Source: Methylobacterium durans | GTDB taxonomy: Bacteria > Pseudomonadota > Alphaproteobacteria > Rhizobiales > Beijerinckiaceae | Direction of reading: 5' to 3' | Length of the DNA stretch: 64,000 bases | NCBI RefSeq assembly: GCF_003173715.1 | Contig: NZ_CP029550.1 | Coordinates: 2,837,501 to 2,901,500, forward strand | In this document: positions 28,643 to 37,285 of the stretch, piece after piece | Layout: each line of letters starts with the position of its first letter | How positions within the stretch are numbered: the first letter of the stretch is position 1 | The notes under the pieces: model-generated | What the model was told of the DNA's origin: nothing | Seen by the model: only the letters and a program-made list of their open reading frames with translations | Database searches by the model: none | Position numbers and translations under genes: made by a program

Positions 28643-29037
28643 GCAACACGCTCGATGGTTCGACAGACAGGTCGAACCTCCAACGTGAGCGATAGCGCGC
28701 AGACCGTTACCGCGGCCTCTTGCCGGATGCTTAATTTTGGGCGAATGCGTCCCTAGAGCGGTCAAGCTGACCAGCAATGTCTTGGCGCCATATTGCGGAC
28801 CAGAGTGCAGGCTCTGGAGCGGCTGCTCATCTACATCCATCCATGCGAAAAATTGGTTCGCCGTGAACGATCAATTGCAGCCTCAGGTATTGAAAAATTT
28901 CGATAGGTAGTCTATTCAAGACCGATTAGTACTGATTAATTCAGATCAAGTGGGCATTCTTCATTGGGATAAAACTGGTTCAGCACTTGCCCGCCCTCGG
29001 AAGTCGTGTAAACCCCTCCGCGAGGGTGAGGGCTGAT
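28643..29037. promoter_or_regulatory. Divergent intergenic region
   Basis: Some 395 bases between the GGDEF-EAL gene and a small membrane gene. The GGDEF-EAL frame is open up to 28840, but the extra residues are low-quality. Bases 28880-28960 are AT-rich and could carry both promoters. Confidence 0.3.
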
Positions 29038-29205
29038 ATGAACATCATTCCGCTGATTGTCAGTGCATTGCTTACACTGGCTGCAAGTGCGGCTTATGTC
29101 TCGTTGCGGTATTCGCAACAGGATGCTGTACTGGAGAGTGTTTCCGGGGCCCTCCTGATCGCCGGTCTCGCGGTGTTAGGTGGTAGTTTGCCCCTGTTTC
29201 GCTGA
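29038..29205 (+). CDS. Small membrane protein
   Basis: A 55-residue product, MNIIPLIVSALLTLAASAAY onward, with two hydrophobic segments (IVSALLTLAASAAYV and GALLIAGLAVLGGSLPLF) separated by a short polar loop. A GAGGGTGAGGG purine run precedes the ATG. The function is unknown. Confidence 0.5.
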   Translation: MNIIPLIVSALLTLAASAAYVSLRYSQQDAVLESVSGALLIAGLAVLGGSLPLFR

Positions 29206-29222
29206 CGCACTGTCTCTGAGCG

Positions 29223-29399
29223 CCGACTCGACGCTTCCCCGAAATCCTCATTGCCGGGTCAGGTGCAGTCCACTTTGTGCCGGAACAATGTGAGCCATCG
29301 TTGCCGCTGGTGCTCAGGCTGGTCATGCAGCAGGTGGCATCGTTGAGAGAAAGCCGCGAGGTTCGAGGCCGCGTGGTAGCGTCCACGGACGAGGTGTAA
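29223..29399 (+). pseudogene. Gene remnant ending at the left end of the IS256 element
   Basis: A protein-like frame without a start (VHFVPEQCEPSLPLVLRLVM, then QQVASLRESREVRGRVV) whose last codons and stop (GAG GTG TAA) are IS DNA. It appears to be a gene cut by the insertion. The family is not recognised. Confidence 0.3.
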
Positions 29400-30739
29400 T
29401 TTCCGGGACCGTTTCGGTGGGGATTGGGGTGGCCATCGGGGCCGGCGGCTAAGGTGGAGTTTGCGGACTTCAACCTGAGCCGGGAGCACCCGATGACCGA
29501 CGACAGAGTGGCACTGATCGAGGCGCTGCAGAAGGCTGACGACGGCAACTTCCTGCGCTCGTTGGCCGAGACGGTCCTGCAGATCCTGATGGAGGCCGAC
29601 GTGGAGGGCCTGATCGGCGCGGGCCGCTACGAGCGCACAGGCGAACGCAGCACCTACCGCAACGGCTATCGCGAGCGCAGCCTCGACACACGGCTCGGCT
29701 CACTCAACCTGAAGATCCCCAAGCTGCGGACCGGCAGCTACTTCCCCGGCTTCCTGGAGCCGCGCCGCACGGTCGAGAAGGCGCTGGTCGCCGTGATCCA
29801 GGAGGCGTGGATCGCCGGCGTCTCGACCCGGCGCGTGGACGACTTGGTGCAGGCCATGGGCCTGTCGGGCATCTCCAAGTCCTCGGTGTCGAAGCTGTGC
29901 AAGGAGATCGACGAGCGCGTCGGAGCCTTCCTGACGCGTCCGCTCTCGGGTGCGTGGCCCTATCTCTGGCTCGATGCCACCTACCTGAAGGTGCGCGAGG
30001 GCGGTCGCATCGTCTCTGTCGCTGCCATAGTCGCCGTCGCGGTGGACACCGAAGGCCGGCGCGAGATCGTCGGCCTGCACATCGGTCCCTCCGAGGCCGA
30101 GGTGTTCTGGACAGACTTTCTGCGGAGCTTGGTCAAGCGCGGGCTCTCGGGCGTGCAGCTCGTCATCTCGGATGCCCACGAGGGGCTCAAGGCGGCCATC
30201 CGCCGGATGCTGAAGGCGACCTGGCAACGCTGCCGCGTTCATTGGACCCGGAACGCGCTGGCTTACGTGCCGCGCACCCAGCAGACCATGGTGGCTGCCG
30301 GCCTGCGCCACGCCTTCCAGCAGCCCGATCAGGACGCCGCCCGGGCCGCCCTTCAGCACCTGGGCGAGCAACTGCACAACCGCTGGCCGAAGCTGAAGGT
30401 CTTCATCGAGGCCACGTGCGAGGACGTGCTGGCCTACCTGACTTTCCCGCTCCAGCATCGGGCCAAGCTTCACAGCACGAACCCGCTGGAACGCCTCAAC
30501 AAGGAGATCAAGCGGCGCGCCGATGTGGTCGGCATCTTCCCCAACACGGACTCGATCCAACGCCTGATCGGTGCGGTGCTTCTGGAGGCCAACGACGAGT
30601 GGCAGCTTCAGCACCGCTATATGCAGATCGAGGGCATGGCCGGGTTTGCTTCGGCGTTGATCGAGGAGAGCGTCACGACACTTCCACCACAGGCTGCCTG
30701 ACCGATGGCGGCTCCAATTCCACCCCGAAAGTCCACCTC
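29391..30739 (+). mobile_element. IS256-family insertion sequence
   Basis: The complete transposase gene at 29493-30701 defines the element. The outer ends are tentative: GAGGTGTAATTTCCGGG at 29391 resembles the inverse of the sequence ending CCACCTC at 30739 (GAGGTGGACTTTCGGGG), an imperfect terminal repeat. No clear 8-9 bp target duplication is seen, so the limits could be off by some bases. Confidence 0.7.
29493..30701 (+). CDS. IS256-family transposase (MULE-type)
   Basis: A 402-residue transposase from MTDDRVALIEALQK. The RYERTGERSTYRNGYRER region is the family's N-terminal signature. The DDE residues are Asp in LWLDATYLKVR, Asp in LVISDAHEGLK and Glu in LERLNKEIKRR; CRVHWTRNAL is the conserved C/H block between the second and third. 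It is full length and uninterrupted, so it may be active. Confidence 0.93.
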   Translation: MTDDRVALIEALQKADDGNFLRSLAETVLQILMEADVEGLIGAGRYERTGERSTYRNGYRERSLDTRLGSLNLKIPKLRTGSYFPGFLEPRRTVEKALVAVIQEAWIAGVSTRRVDDLVQAMGLSGISKSSVSKLCKEIDERVGAFLTRPLSGAWPYLWLDATYLKVREGGRIVSVAAIVAVAVDTEGRREIVGLHIGPSEAEVFWTDFLRSLVKRGLSGVQLVISDAHEGLKAAIRRMLKATWQRCRVHWTRNALAYVPRTQQTMVAAGLRHAFQQPDQDAARAALQHLGEQLHNRWPKLKVFIEATCEDVLAYLTFPLQHRAKLHSTNPLERLNKEIKRRADVVGIFPNTDSIQRLIGAVLLEANDEWQLQHRYMQIEGMAGFASALIEESVTTLPPQAA

Positions 30740-30875
30740 ATTGACGGACGTAACCGGCCGCGTTGTTGCTCGTGTTGCGGTCGCGATGAGCTGTCGCAAG
30801 CACGACCTCTTCCTTGATGAACTCGATCTTGCGCAGTTCAACGTGAAAGTCCGCGACAGCGAAGCCACTGCCTGA
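30705..30875 (+). pseudogene. Possible gene remnant at the right end of the IS256 element
   Basis: The frame starts inside the IS end and continues into flanking DNA as TGRVVARVAVAMSCRKHDLF and DELDLAQFNVKVRDSEATA. The composition is protein-like. It may be the distal part of the gene interrupted by the insertion; no family recognised. Confidence 0.3.
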
Positions 30876-31007
30876 AGGGTGCGCTGGTGATTGCTTGGGA
30901 GCATCACAGCGTCGGCTGAAGACGCGTAGTCCACGCTCCGGTCATGTTATGCTCTTCGAGAGATGTCGGAGACATCCGGCTGCAAATGGCCGCTTCGGAT
31001 CTGTGTC

Positions 31008-31205
31008 ATGGACAACAGGAGAGTTGCCAAACGTCGTCTGGCAGGCATCATGGTCGCCGAGATCGTGAGCTACAGTCGCCTCATGGGTGCGGACGCGGCG
31101 GGCATGCTGCGTCGCCTGGACGCGCTCCGCCGGGAGCTGATCGACACTCGAATCGCTACTTCCCACTGCTGGATTGCTGCTAATCCGTCGACGACACTTC
31201 AGTGA
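31008..31205 (+). pseudogene. N-terminal remnant of a class III adenylate/guanylate cyclase
   Basis: MDNRRVAKRRLAGIMVAEIV then SYSRLMGADAAGMLRRLDAL and RRELIDTRIA match the start of the widespread stand-alone cyclases (pattern RRLAAIxxADVVGYSRLMGxDE). Homology ends after about 50 residues and the frame stops at 31205. The metal-binding GDG/GDA motif and the rest of the catalytic domain (over 120 residues) are missing, and the first metal Asp is replaced by Glu in AEIVSYS. It cannot be active. Confidence 0.65.
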
Positions 31206-31296
31206 CTGGCATCACGGATCCTGCCAGCGAGAAGTTCAGAATGGTCTTCAGCCCTCAGATCGCCTGTGCACAGCGCGACAGTGGTGGAGCAGCACC

Positions 31297-31653
31297 ATGG
31301 ACCCATTTGCTTTCATCGAAGCCGTATTGGAGCGTCCGGCGCGTCCCCACCTCCTCTCAGCTTTGGACGTGTTCGACATCGCTCGGCGGGCTCTGATGGA
31401 CGCGCCTGGCTATGATCAGCACATGCGCCTCGAGGAGCAGTACCAGTCAGCCGATGGCTGCTTCACGGCGTTCCGCATCCGGGATGAGGTGGCTCGCGGC
31501 GGTGCCCGCGGCCATGGCATCAGCTTCGTGCTGGCTGAGGCAGAGTGTCTAGCAGAGCACGAGCTCCGGAACGGCTTAGCGGCCGTCATGACCAAGCTGG
31601 TGAGCAGGTTGCTGTGCGAGCGCAAGACCGGCCGGGAGGCTGCCTACGCTTAA
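31297..31653 (+). CDS. Hypothetical protein, 118 residues
   Basis: From MDPFAFIEAVLERPARPHLL to RKTGREAAYA. The GGTGGAGCAGC upstream of the ATG acts as a ribosome-binding site. The chain is mostly alpha-helical (VFDIARRALMDAPGYDQHMR; AECLAEHELRNGLAAVMTKL) and soluble. The family is not recognised. Confidence 0.5.
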   Translation: MDPFAFIEAVLERPARPHLLSALDVFDIARRALMDAPGYDQHMRLEEQYQSADGCFTAFRIRDEVARGGARGHGISFVLAEAECLAEHELRNGLAAVMTKLVSRLLCERKTGREAAYA

Positions 31654-32082
31654 GATCTTGGATCAGCTGGCTGAGCGACGCGCCGTGTGGTCGAGCCCCC
31701 AAACGACGATCGAGCCACTTGCAAACGCCGATGTAAGCGCCGCTCTCAGCTCAGGTCGGTCACGCCGTGTCCCATGCTCGCCTTTGATCTGTGTTTTGAC
31801 GGGCTGTATATAATATAGATTGAGAGCATGACTTGAAATTCAAATCAATTGCAACAGCCTTGCTGCTAAAGCCAAGCGCCAGCGCTATGGCGACTGGGGT
31901 GTAGAATTTATTCCATATTTCCAGACCTTCTTTCGCGAGCTGCAAGCGCCACGTGCGACTTGGACAGATAAACAGGAACTGCGGAGCTATCACCGTGCCG
32001 GTCTCCCGCAATTGCACGATGCCCTATCGGGCAGCCCGGCAAGCCGGGTTGACCTATGTACAAGGAGTCTCACAGGACGCCG
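31654..32082. other. Gene-poor stretch
   Basis: No sure gene. A plus-strand frame from about 31833 (RYGDWGVEFIPYFQTFFREL, then LPQLHDALSGSPASRVDL) has protein-like composition without a start and may be a remnant. The part around 31795-31860 is AT-rich. Confidence 0.3.
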
Positions 32083-32319
32083 CTACCTCATCCATTCCGG
32101 GGTGAGCGGTAGGCGAGCACGGAACACGATCCTTCCGCTCTCGTCACAGATGTGCGCGATGCAATCTCGCCGATCCCCAGGCGGGCGCGTATCGCGGGCA
32201 ACATCACTCAGCGGGCCAATCACCTCATCGCGCGCCCTGCTGAGGTCAGGAAACTCGCGGCCATCATCGTCGAAGCAATGCCGCTGCCCGTCGTGGAAGT
32301 CGAAATAGAAGAGCGGCAT
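32083..32319 (-). CDS. DUF6894-type small protein
   Basis: A 78-residue product starting MPLFYFDFHDGQRHCFDDDG. The opening (hydrophobic strand, DFHDG turn, DxxGxEFPDLSRARDE) and the end (DESGRIVFRARLPL) are the signature of the DUF6894 family, which is greatly expanded in Methylobacterium and Bradyrhizobium. Its function is unknown. The internal ATG at 32319 is chosen because family members begin MPxFYF. Confidence 0.75.
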   Translation of the reverse strand: MPLFYFDFHDGQRHCFDDDGREFPDLSRARDEVIGPLSDVARDTRPPGDRRDCIAHICDESGRIVFRARLPLTPEWMR

Positions 32320-32579
32320 GTGACCCACCACGGCAGAGCTACACCCACACGGGCGACTCCGTTAAGCGAGTAAAGTTCCGAAGCGGCTTGGCGTCTTATT
32401 GAGTTGTACTCCAAGGTACGATGTGGATAGAGAATTCCATCCTAAGATTCTTCTACGATTATCCTGTAAGGGCTGATGTTTCTATTTAAGCCTAGCAGGC
32501 CTCTCTCTCGCGCTTCTACGGACAACGATACGCCACTAGCCTTCAACGACACGCCTTCGGGATCACGGAGTCGTAAGGA

Positions 32580-32999
32580 TCACTCACCGGGCGGCGACCG
32601 AGACACCCATGTGGCGATGAGGGCTAGAACGGCTCCACTCACTGCATGAAGCGCGATCTGCCATGCGGCTGCAGATCCTGAAGTCCAGACCAGAATGACG
32701 TCACACACGGGAATGAACACGCTGGCTCCCAGCACAAGGCACACAGCGCGCCGCGTCAAGACCAGAGCGAGGCCGCCGAGGTAGAGAGCTTAGGCGATAT
32801 CGCGAAAGCCAATTGCACGCAGGTAGCCTACTGAGACACCGCTCGGAGCCGGGATGCCGAAGATCGCCGCACCGGCTGCGGGGAGCGCGATGAACAGGCC
32901 TCCGAGGCTGAGGAAGACGGCCGACAAAGCCACAACTGCCCACGTGCTCGGCTCCGCCCATGAGAGGCTTTGCAGGGTCGTGTTTGAGTTCTCAGCCAT
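32580..32999 (-). pseudogene. DUF4267-like four-helix membrane protein with in-frame stop
   Basis: Read from MAENSNTTLQSLSWAEP the frame covers about 139 codons but contains a TAA at 32790-32792, in the middle of YLRAIGFRDIA*ALYLGGLALV. Before and after it there are good membrane helices (VVALSAVFLSLGGLFIALPA; VCLVLGASVFIPVCDVILVW; ALHAVSGAVLALIATWV). The GYLRAIGFRDIxLG core is typical of the DUF4267 family. A single base change from a sense codon would restore it. Confidence 0.6.
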
Positions 33000-33462
33000 C
33001 AGGACGCCTCGTTACCGCGACGGGGATTTCCTCAGGAGGCTACCTCACGGGCATGCGTGGTCTTCGGTGAGGCTTCACGCTGGCTCCTTTCGCTATAATT
33101 CGATTGCTAAACGGGACGCTGCAGGTGTCCTTCTTTCCGACCGTCCTTGAATCATGGATCAACCACCGAGAACTGGGTAGATTAACGATACTACTCACAT
33201 TCTCGTCGGCGAACGCACGACGCCATCCGAGTGACTATCTCAGCTTACTCAATGGGTTAGCTGTACGCCTAACAGTGCAGATCGTGGAGACGCGCGCTCA
33301 ACCATCCAATTCGGCGCGAGGGTTAGAGCGGTCTCGATGTCTATCACCGCCAGCACGCCGTGGCCGTCGTAGGTCCACGAGATAGTCTCACAACGGCAGC
33401 CCGTTGAGCTCTGGATCGGATGGGGGAGGGTCCGCTGCGTCACAGAACGCGGAGGGCGGAAG
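33000..33462. other. Gene-poor stretch upstream of the MerR-type gene
   Basis: No supported gene in about 460 bases. A GGAGGG sequence ends it, directly before the regulator start at 33463. Confidence 0.3.
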
Positions 33463-33927
33463 ATGGGTGTCACGATTTACGAGCTGGCCGAGCGGGCAGG
33501 GGTGAATGCTTCTACGATCCGCTACTATGAACGACGAGCCGTTCTGCCAGCGCCTCATCGATTGAGCGACGGGCAAAACCTGTACGCGGCAGCTGACATC
33601 GCCCGCGTGCGCTTCGGCCGCGGCCTCAGGCTGGAGCTGGACGAGATCCGCGCTTTGATCGAGATGATCGGAGAGGGCAACTGCGAGGAGATCGACGTCT
33701 TCGAGCAGGCCATCCGCGAACGGGCTACTCAGCTGCAGCGCTTCTGCGAGGCCATGCGGTCGGTCTCTAGCGCAATGCGGGCGGGAGAGATCGAGGAAGC
33801 GAGCGCGTTCGATCGGCTCACTGATGAAACTGAGGGGCAGCCAGCTGCTGACGCCGTCGATGAAGGCGATGGCGAAGCGACACCGCCCTCAACACCTAAT
33901 CCGAAACGGAAGCGTGCAAAGTCCTGA
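33463..33927 (+). CDS. MerR-family transcriptional regulator
   Basis: A 154-residue regulator. The N-terminal winged helix-turn-helix is canonical: TIYELAERAGVNASTIRYYE then RRAVLPAPHRLSDG, followed by YAAADIARVRFGRGLRLELD and an alpha-helical effector/dimer region. MerR proteins twist the promoter spacer to activate transcription. The metal-binding cysteines of MerR/CueR are absent from the C-terminal part apart from a single Cys in GNCEEID and one in RFCEAM, so the signal is not obvious. The tail is acidic then basic and probably disordered. No divergent target gene is adjacent. Confidence 0.85.
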   Translation: MGVTIYELAERAGVNASTIRYYERRAVLPAPHRLSDGQNLYAAADIARVRFGRGLRLELDEIRALIEMIGEGNCEEIDVFEQAIRERATQLQRFCEAMRSVSSAMRAGEIEEASAFDRLTDETEGQPAADAVDEGDGEATPPSTPNPKRKRAKS

Positions 33928-34017
33928 CGGGTAAGATGGCGGGATCCCAGCTGATCGCTTGCGACTGCCTGAGGCTGGCTTACTCGGCCTCAGGCTGGCG
34001 AGAAGCGGACATGCTGC

Positions 34018-34266
34018 TTGGCGGCCAACAGCGTCGATACGGTTCGCGGCGCCTGCGTTGCCGGCGCCGGTCTCGCGCTCCTGACTTATTGGGACGTGGC
34101 ACGGGACCTAGCCGACGAGACGCTCGTCACGGTCACCCTGAAGGACGCCGAGCCCGAGTTGCTCGCTATCTGGGCGGTGCTGCCAACCCGACAGCACACG
34201 CCCGCCCGAGTGCGCAGGTTCCTCGATGTCATGAAAGAAGAGTTGTCCACTCGTCCACGCACCTGA
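34018..34266 (+). pseudogene. LysR-type regulator, C-terminal remnant
   Basis: About 82 residues (LAANSVDTVRGACVAGAGLA, then LLTYWDVARDLADETLV and RVRRFLDVMKEELSTRP) match the last third of a LysR substrate-binding domain, including the GxGxALLP-like turn and the usual final helix. The helix-turn-helix and first effector lobe are missing. The gene has been truncated, probably by deletion. Confidence 0.65.
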
Positions 34267-34361
34267 GCAGCGCCGGAAGCGGTTTACAGGCCTCGTGCGA
34301 GCTGATTAGTGCGGAAAACGGGCGGCATTCCGCCCTATCGTTCCAAACCCGTAGGTCCGCC

Positions 34362-35339
34362 ATGGCAACACCCGAGGACTGGCTGAGCCGCCTGCTCGCG
34401 CTTGTCCCCGTCCGTGGGCGCCTCGACATCTACTGTACCTATGGTGCCCCCTGGCGCATCGACCAAGCCCGTGCGGAGATCGGTGAGATGGCCTATCACG
34501 CCGTTGTCGCCGGAACGGCCACGCTTGAGGATCCGTCGCGCGGCCCGCCGTTGCGCCTCTCGGCCGGGGACATCCTGCTGCTCCCGCGGGGGGACGCACA
34601 CGTCCTCCACGATGGCAGCGGAGCTCCTGCTGCGCCGGCGCACACGCGGGCGGGCTCCAACCTGCTGATCAGCGAGAATGCAGGCGCGGGCGAGCGGCTC
34701 GACATGCTCTGCGGGCACTTCATGCTCGCGCCCCCCCAGGACCGCCTGCTGCGGGACTACCTGCCGCTGCGGGTCGTGGTGCGAACGGCCGACCCGGGCG
34801 CATCCGCGACGTTGTCCGGAACCCGGGACGTGCTGAACGGCCTCGTTTCGCTCATGCGCCGTGAGGCAGTGTCCGACAGCCTGGGTGGCCGGGCCATGCT
34901 GGACGCGCTGTCCACGGCGCTGTTCACGCTGACGCTGCGACTGGCCAGCGAGGCCCGGGAGACGCCGGTCGGCTTGCTGGCCCTGGCGGGCCATGCCCGC
35001 TTGGCTCCGGCCCTGTCGGCCCTGTTCAACGAGCCGGGCCGCTCGTGGACGCTGCCCAAGCTGGCGCGCCTCTGCAACATGTCGAGGGCGACCGTGGCGC
35101 GGCAGTTCCAGGAGAGACTGGGCCAGTCCGCCAGCGAGCTGTTGATGGACATCCGCATGACCTTGGCGGCGAACGAGTTGCGGAAGCCGTCCGCGAGCAC
35201 GGGTGCGGTTGCGGAGACGGTCGGGTACCAGTCCGAAGCCGCCTTCCAGCGCGCCTTCAAGCAGCGCATGGGCGTCACGCCGGCGCAGTGGCGCCGGGGT
35301 GCGCCGTCCGCCGCATTGCCCGTCCCGCCGCCATCGTGA
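34362..35339 (+). CDS. rclR: RclR-like AraC-family regulator (reactive chlorine sensor)
   Basis: A 325-residue regulator from MATPEDWLSRLLALVP. The N-terminal cupin sensor (about 15-200) keeps both cysteines used by E. coli RclR to sense hypochlorous acid: Cys25 in LDIYCTYGAPW and Cys117 in LDMLCGHFML, matching E. coli Cys21 and Cys89. The C-terminal AraC domain has both helix-turn-helix motifs (LARLCNMSRATVARQFQE and VAETVGYQSEAAFQRAFKQ). In E. coli it activates rclABC upon oxidation. Here the tail of an rclA-like gene and an rclC homologue lie just downstream, which supports the assignment. Confidence 0.8.
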   Translation: MATPEDWLSRLLALVPVRGRLDIYCTYGAPWRIDQARAEIGEMAYHAVVAGTATLEDPSRGPPLRLSAGDILLLPRGDAHVLHDGSGAPAAPAHTRAGSNLLISENAGAGERLDMLCGHFMLAPPQDRLLRDYLPLRVVVRTADPGASATLSGTRDVLNGLVSLMRREAVSDSLGGRAMLDALSTALFTLTLRLASEARETPVGLLALAGHARLAPALSALFNEPGRSWTLPKLARLCNMSRATVARQFQERLGQSASELLMDIRMTLAANELRKPSASTGAVAETVGYQSEAAFQRAFKQRMGVTPAQWRRGAPSAALPVPPPS

Positions 35340-35350
35340 GGACCGCGTCG

Positions 35351-35520
35351 CTACGGGGATTGCGGCGGCACGCTCGCGAAGAGCGGACCAAGCCCCTCTG
35401 CCATCGTCGGGTGCGCCAAGACGGCGTCTCGTAGCCGCTGGTAGGAAGTCCCGCCAGCATCGCCGTCTGCACCACCGCCACGACCTCGCCAGCCTCGGAG
35501 CCGATCATGGCCGGACCGTT
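35351..35520 (-). pseudogene. rclA: RclA-like flavoprotein reductase, C-terminal remnant with frameshift
   Basis: On the minus strand MIGSEAGEVVAVVQTAMLAG L is followed, after a one-base loss near 35442, by YQRLRDAVLAHPTMAEGLGP and LFASVPPQSP, then stop. This is the C-terminal dimerisation end of the pyridine nucleotide-disulfide oxidoreductases closest to RclA. RclA is a Cu(II) reductase that protects against hypochlorous acid. Only about 55 of 440 codons remain: the FAD and NAD domains and the CxxxxC active site are gone. It is convergent with rclR. Confidence 0.6.
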
Positions 35521-35665
35521 CAATGAGCTGGTTGCGCCGATCGGTCGACGCCGAGACGGATCATGATGAGACCTTCCGGCATATTTTCGGCTGTGTGAAG
35601 CATCGAATGTCGCAAACTCCGTCGGTATCAAGGACGCACTGAACGCAACGCCTTCGGAGGGCACC

Positions 35666-36199
35666 ATGAACTTCCTCATCGACAAGCTGGCTGGCTCGGG
35701 TCTGCTCCGGCGCGACCTCGACTATCACCTGCTCCGGGCCGCGATGGTCGTCATCTTCGCTTGGTTCGGGTACGACAAATGGTTCGAAGCCGAGATCAGG
35801 GGACTTCTCCCCCTGATCACGCACGGCCCGTTCACCTCTTGGACCATTCCGATCCTAGGCATTCGCGGCACGGCCATTTTCCTCGGCGCTTCCGAATGGA
35901 CCTTTGGCACGCTCCTGTTCCTGGGCTTCTGGAACAAGAAGCTGGGCGTGTTGGGCGCCCTCGGCTCCACAGCCACATTCATCTCGACTTTGACAATCCT
36001 GCCGTTCGTGCCCGATGCCTGGGAAGCGGGCGCTGGTGGATTCCCCGCCATGGCGATGAACGCCGCCTTCCTCCTAAAAGATCTCGTCCTGCTTGTCGTC
36101 TCGATCTACTTGCTCCGGCAAGACGTAACTCGGTCGATCGCGGTTCGCCACTCTGGTGAGGAGCCCGGTACTTTCGCTAATTGGCCGCAGAGGACCTAA
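35666..36199 (+). CDS. rclC: RclC/YkgB-family DUF417 inner-membrane protein
   Basis: A 177-residue membrane protein of the DUF417 family. Four hydrophobic segments are seen (LRAAMVVIFAWFGYDKWF; IRGTAIFLGASEWTFGTLLF; LGVLGALGSTATFISTLTIL; LLKDLVLLVVSIYLL), with the conserved FAWFGYDKWF and EAxxxxPLITHGPFTSW motifs. In E. coli RclC is part of the hypochlorous-acid resistance regulon controlled by RclR; its chemistry is not known. A GGAGGG precedes the ATG. It appears intact although rclA is not. Confidence 0.85.
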   Translation: MNFLIDKLAGSGLLRRDLDYHLLRAAMVVIFAWFGYDKWFEAEIRGLLPLITHGPFTSWTIPILGIRGTAIFLGASEWTFGTLLFLGFWNKKLGVLGALGSTATFISTLTILPFVPDAWEAGAGGFPAMAMNAAFLLKDLVLLVVSIYLLRQDVTRSIAVRHSGEEPGTFANWPQRT

Positions 36200-36208
36200 T
36201 CTGACACT

Positions 36209-36238
36209 GCCCCTGACCCCACTGCTGGGTTCAGGGGC
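36209..36238 (+). terminator. Rho-independent-type terminator after rclC
   Basis: The inverted repeat GCCCCTGA ... TCAGGGGC encloses a further CCC/GGG pair and is followed by GCTCTTTGG. It starts 10 bases after the rclC stop. Confidence 0.65.
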
Positions 36239-36417
36239 GCTCTTTGGTCCAGCCTACCGCAAACCCGGATGCAAGCTGCTGGAGGATCTCTGCCGTTCCG
36301 CTTTCAACCTGCCTTCGGGGCAGAAGCACCGAAGCCCTGGACGACCAAAGGTCGGACCGCTCTCGTGGAAGCTGATCGTTTCCTCAGTTCGCCGAGCGAC
36401 CTGCTTGAGGTCTGCAG

Positions 36418-37038
36418 CTAGGGCCTGTGGCGACTTCTGTGGGCAGCCTGCTTAGCCCTGTTGCCGCAAACCGCCATGCTGCACCACCTCCGGCTGCGGC
36501 GGCGCGTATGGTCGGCGAACATCAGCGTGCAGCTATGTCCCTCGCACGCCTTGATGTGCGTAAAATCCTCCTCGCAGACGAGCCGGGCGAGTGCCGTCCC
36601 GATCGGCTGGAGCAGCGCTTCCGGACCGCGCCAGTGGCGCGAGGCCTGCATCTCCAGATGCACCTGACCGTCGTGATCCCGGGCCACGATCTGGTTGAAG
36701 CTCTCGTCCCGCTCCAGGAGTCGGTTGAGCGGCTTGAGATCGGCCAGGTCGTCGGCCGTGAGCGGTCTGCCCCTACGCTCTTCGACGTAGCCTCGGAACC
36801 ACTCCCGCAGCTGCCGGGCCTGATCAGCGACGACGTCGAGCTCCCCCGGCGTAGCCCGGTCCCGCACGATCGCAGCCGCGGCCGCCGGCACAAGTCCGGC
36901 CTGTTCGAGCCAACGCAGCAGACCCTCGCCGTCGCCGATCCAGTCGACGGGTACATCGACGGGTGTCGCGACCGAGTTGAGGAAGTCGAGGCCGGTCTCG
37001 TCGGCTACGAAGATCGCGGGTGAGTGCTGATTGTCCAT
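36418..37038 (-). CDS. ABATE-domain CGNR zinc-finger protein
   Basis: About 206 residues from MDNQHSPAIFVADETGLDFL. The N-terminal ABATE domain (about 10-150; LDFLNSVATP, VDWIGDGEGLLRWLEQAGLV) is thought to bind a small ligand; the C-terminal CGNR zinc finger (CEGHSCTLMF then RRWCSMAVCGNRAKQ) supplies four Cys and is thought to bind DNA. Such proteins are predicted one-component stress regulators. The internal ATG at 37038 is chosen because the family starts near its GLDFLN motif. It is divergent from the catabolic run that begins at 37286 and is a candidate regulator of it. Confidence 0.85.
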   Translation of the reverse strand: MDNQHSPAIFVADETGLDFLNSVATPVDVPVDWIGDGEGLLRWLEQAGLVPAAAAAIVRDRATPGELDVVADQARQLREWFRGYVEERRGRPLTADDLADLKPLNRLLERDESFNQIVARDHDGQVHLEMQASRHWRGPEALLQPIGTALARLVCEEDFTHIKACEGHSCTLMFADHTRRRSRRWCSMAVCGNRAKQAAHRSRHRP

Positions 37039-37285
37039 GAGGTCGCCATCCAAGCCGCCGGCAGGCCCATTCCATATGGCACCTAACCCCGTCGATTGCA
37101 CCACGGGGGTTAGGGATCTTCAACCTGAGATCGACGAGCCGCTGCCATAGAGCCATGCCCATACACGCCTTCCGATGCCAGACTGGCGACCTAGGGCGTA
37201 ACCTTCAAACTACGAATTGACAGGTTACTCCTAGTCGTCCATAACCACTCCATCATTACTGAGGCGGTTACCAAAGAGGGACGCC

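Noticed and set aside
29700..30614. A 304-codon minus-strand frame inside the IS256 transposase
   Set aside because: Shadow of the DDE transposase on the plus strand.
29381..30750. A target-site duplication for the IS256 element
   Set aside because: ACGGAC occurs near both ends but at different distances from the tentative inverted repeats, so it does not qualify as a duplication.
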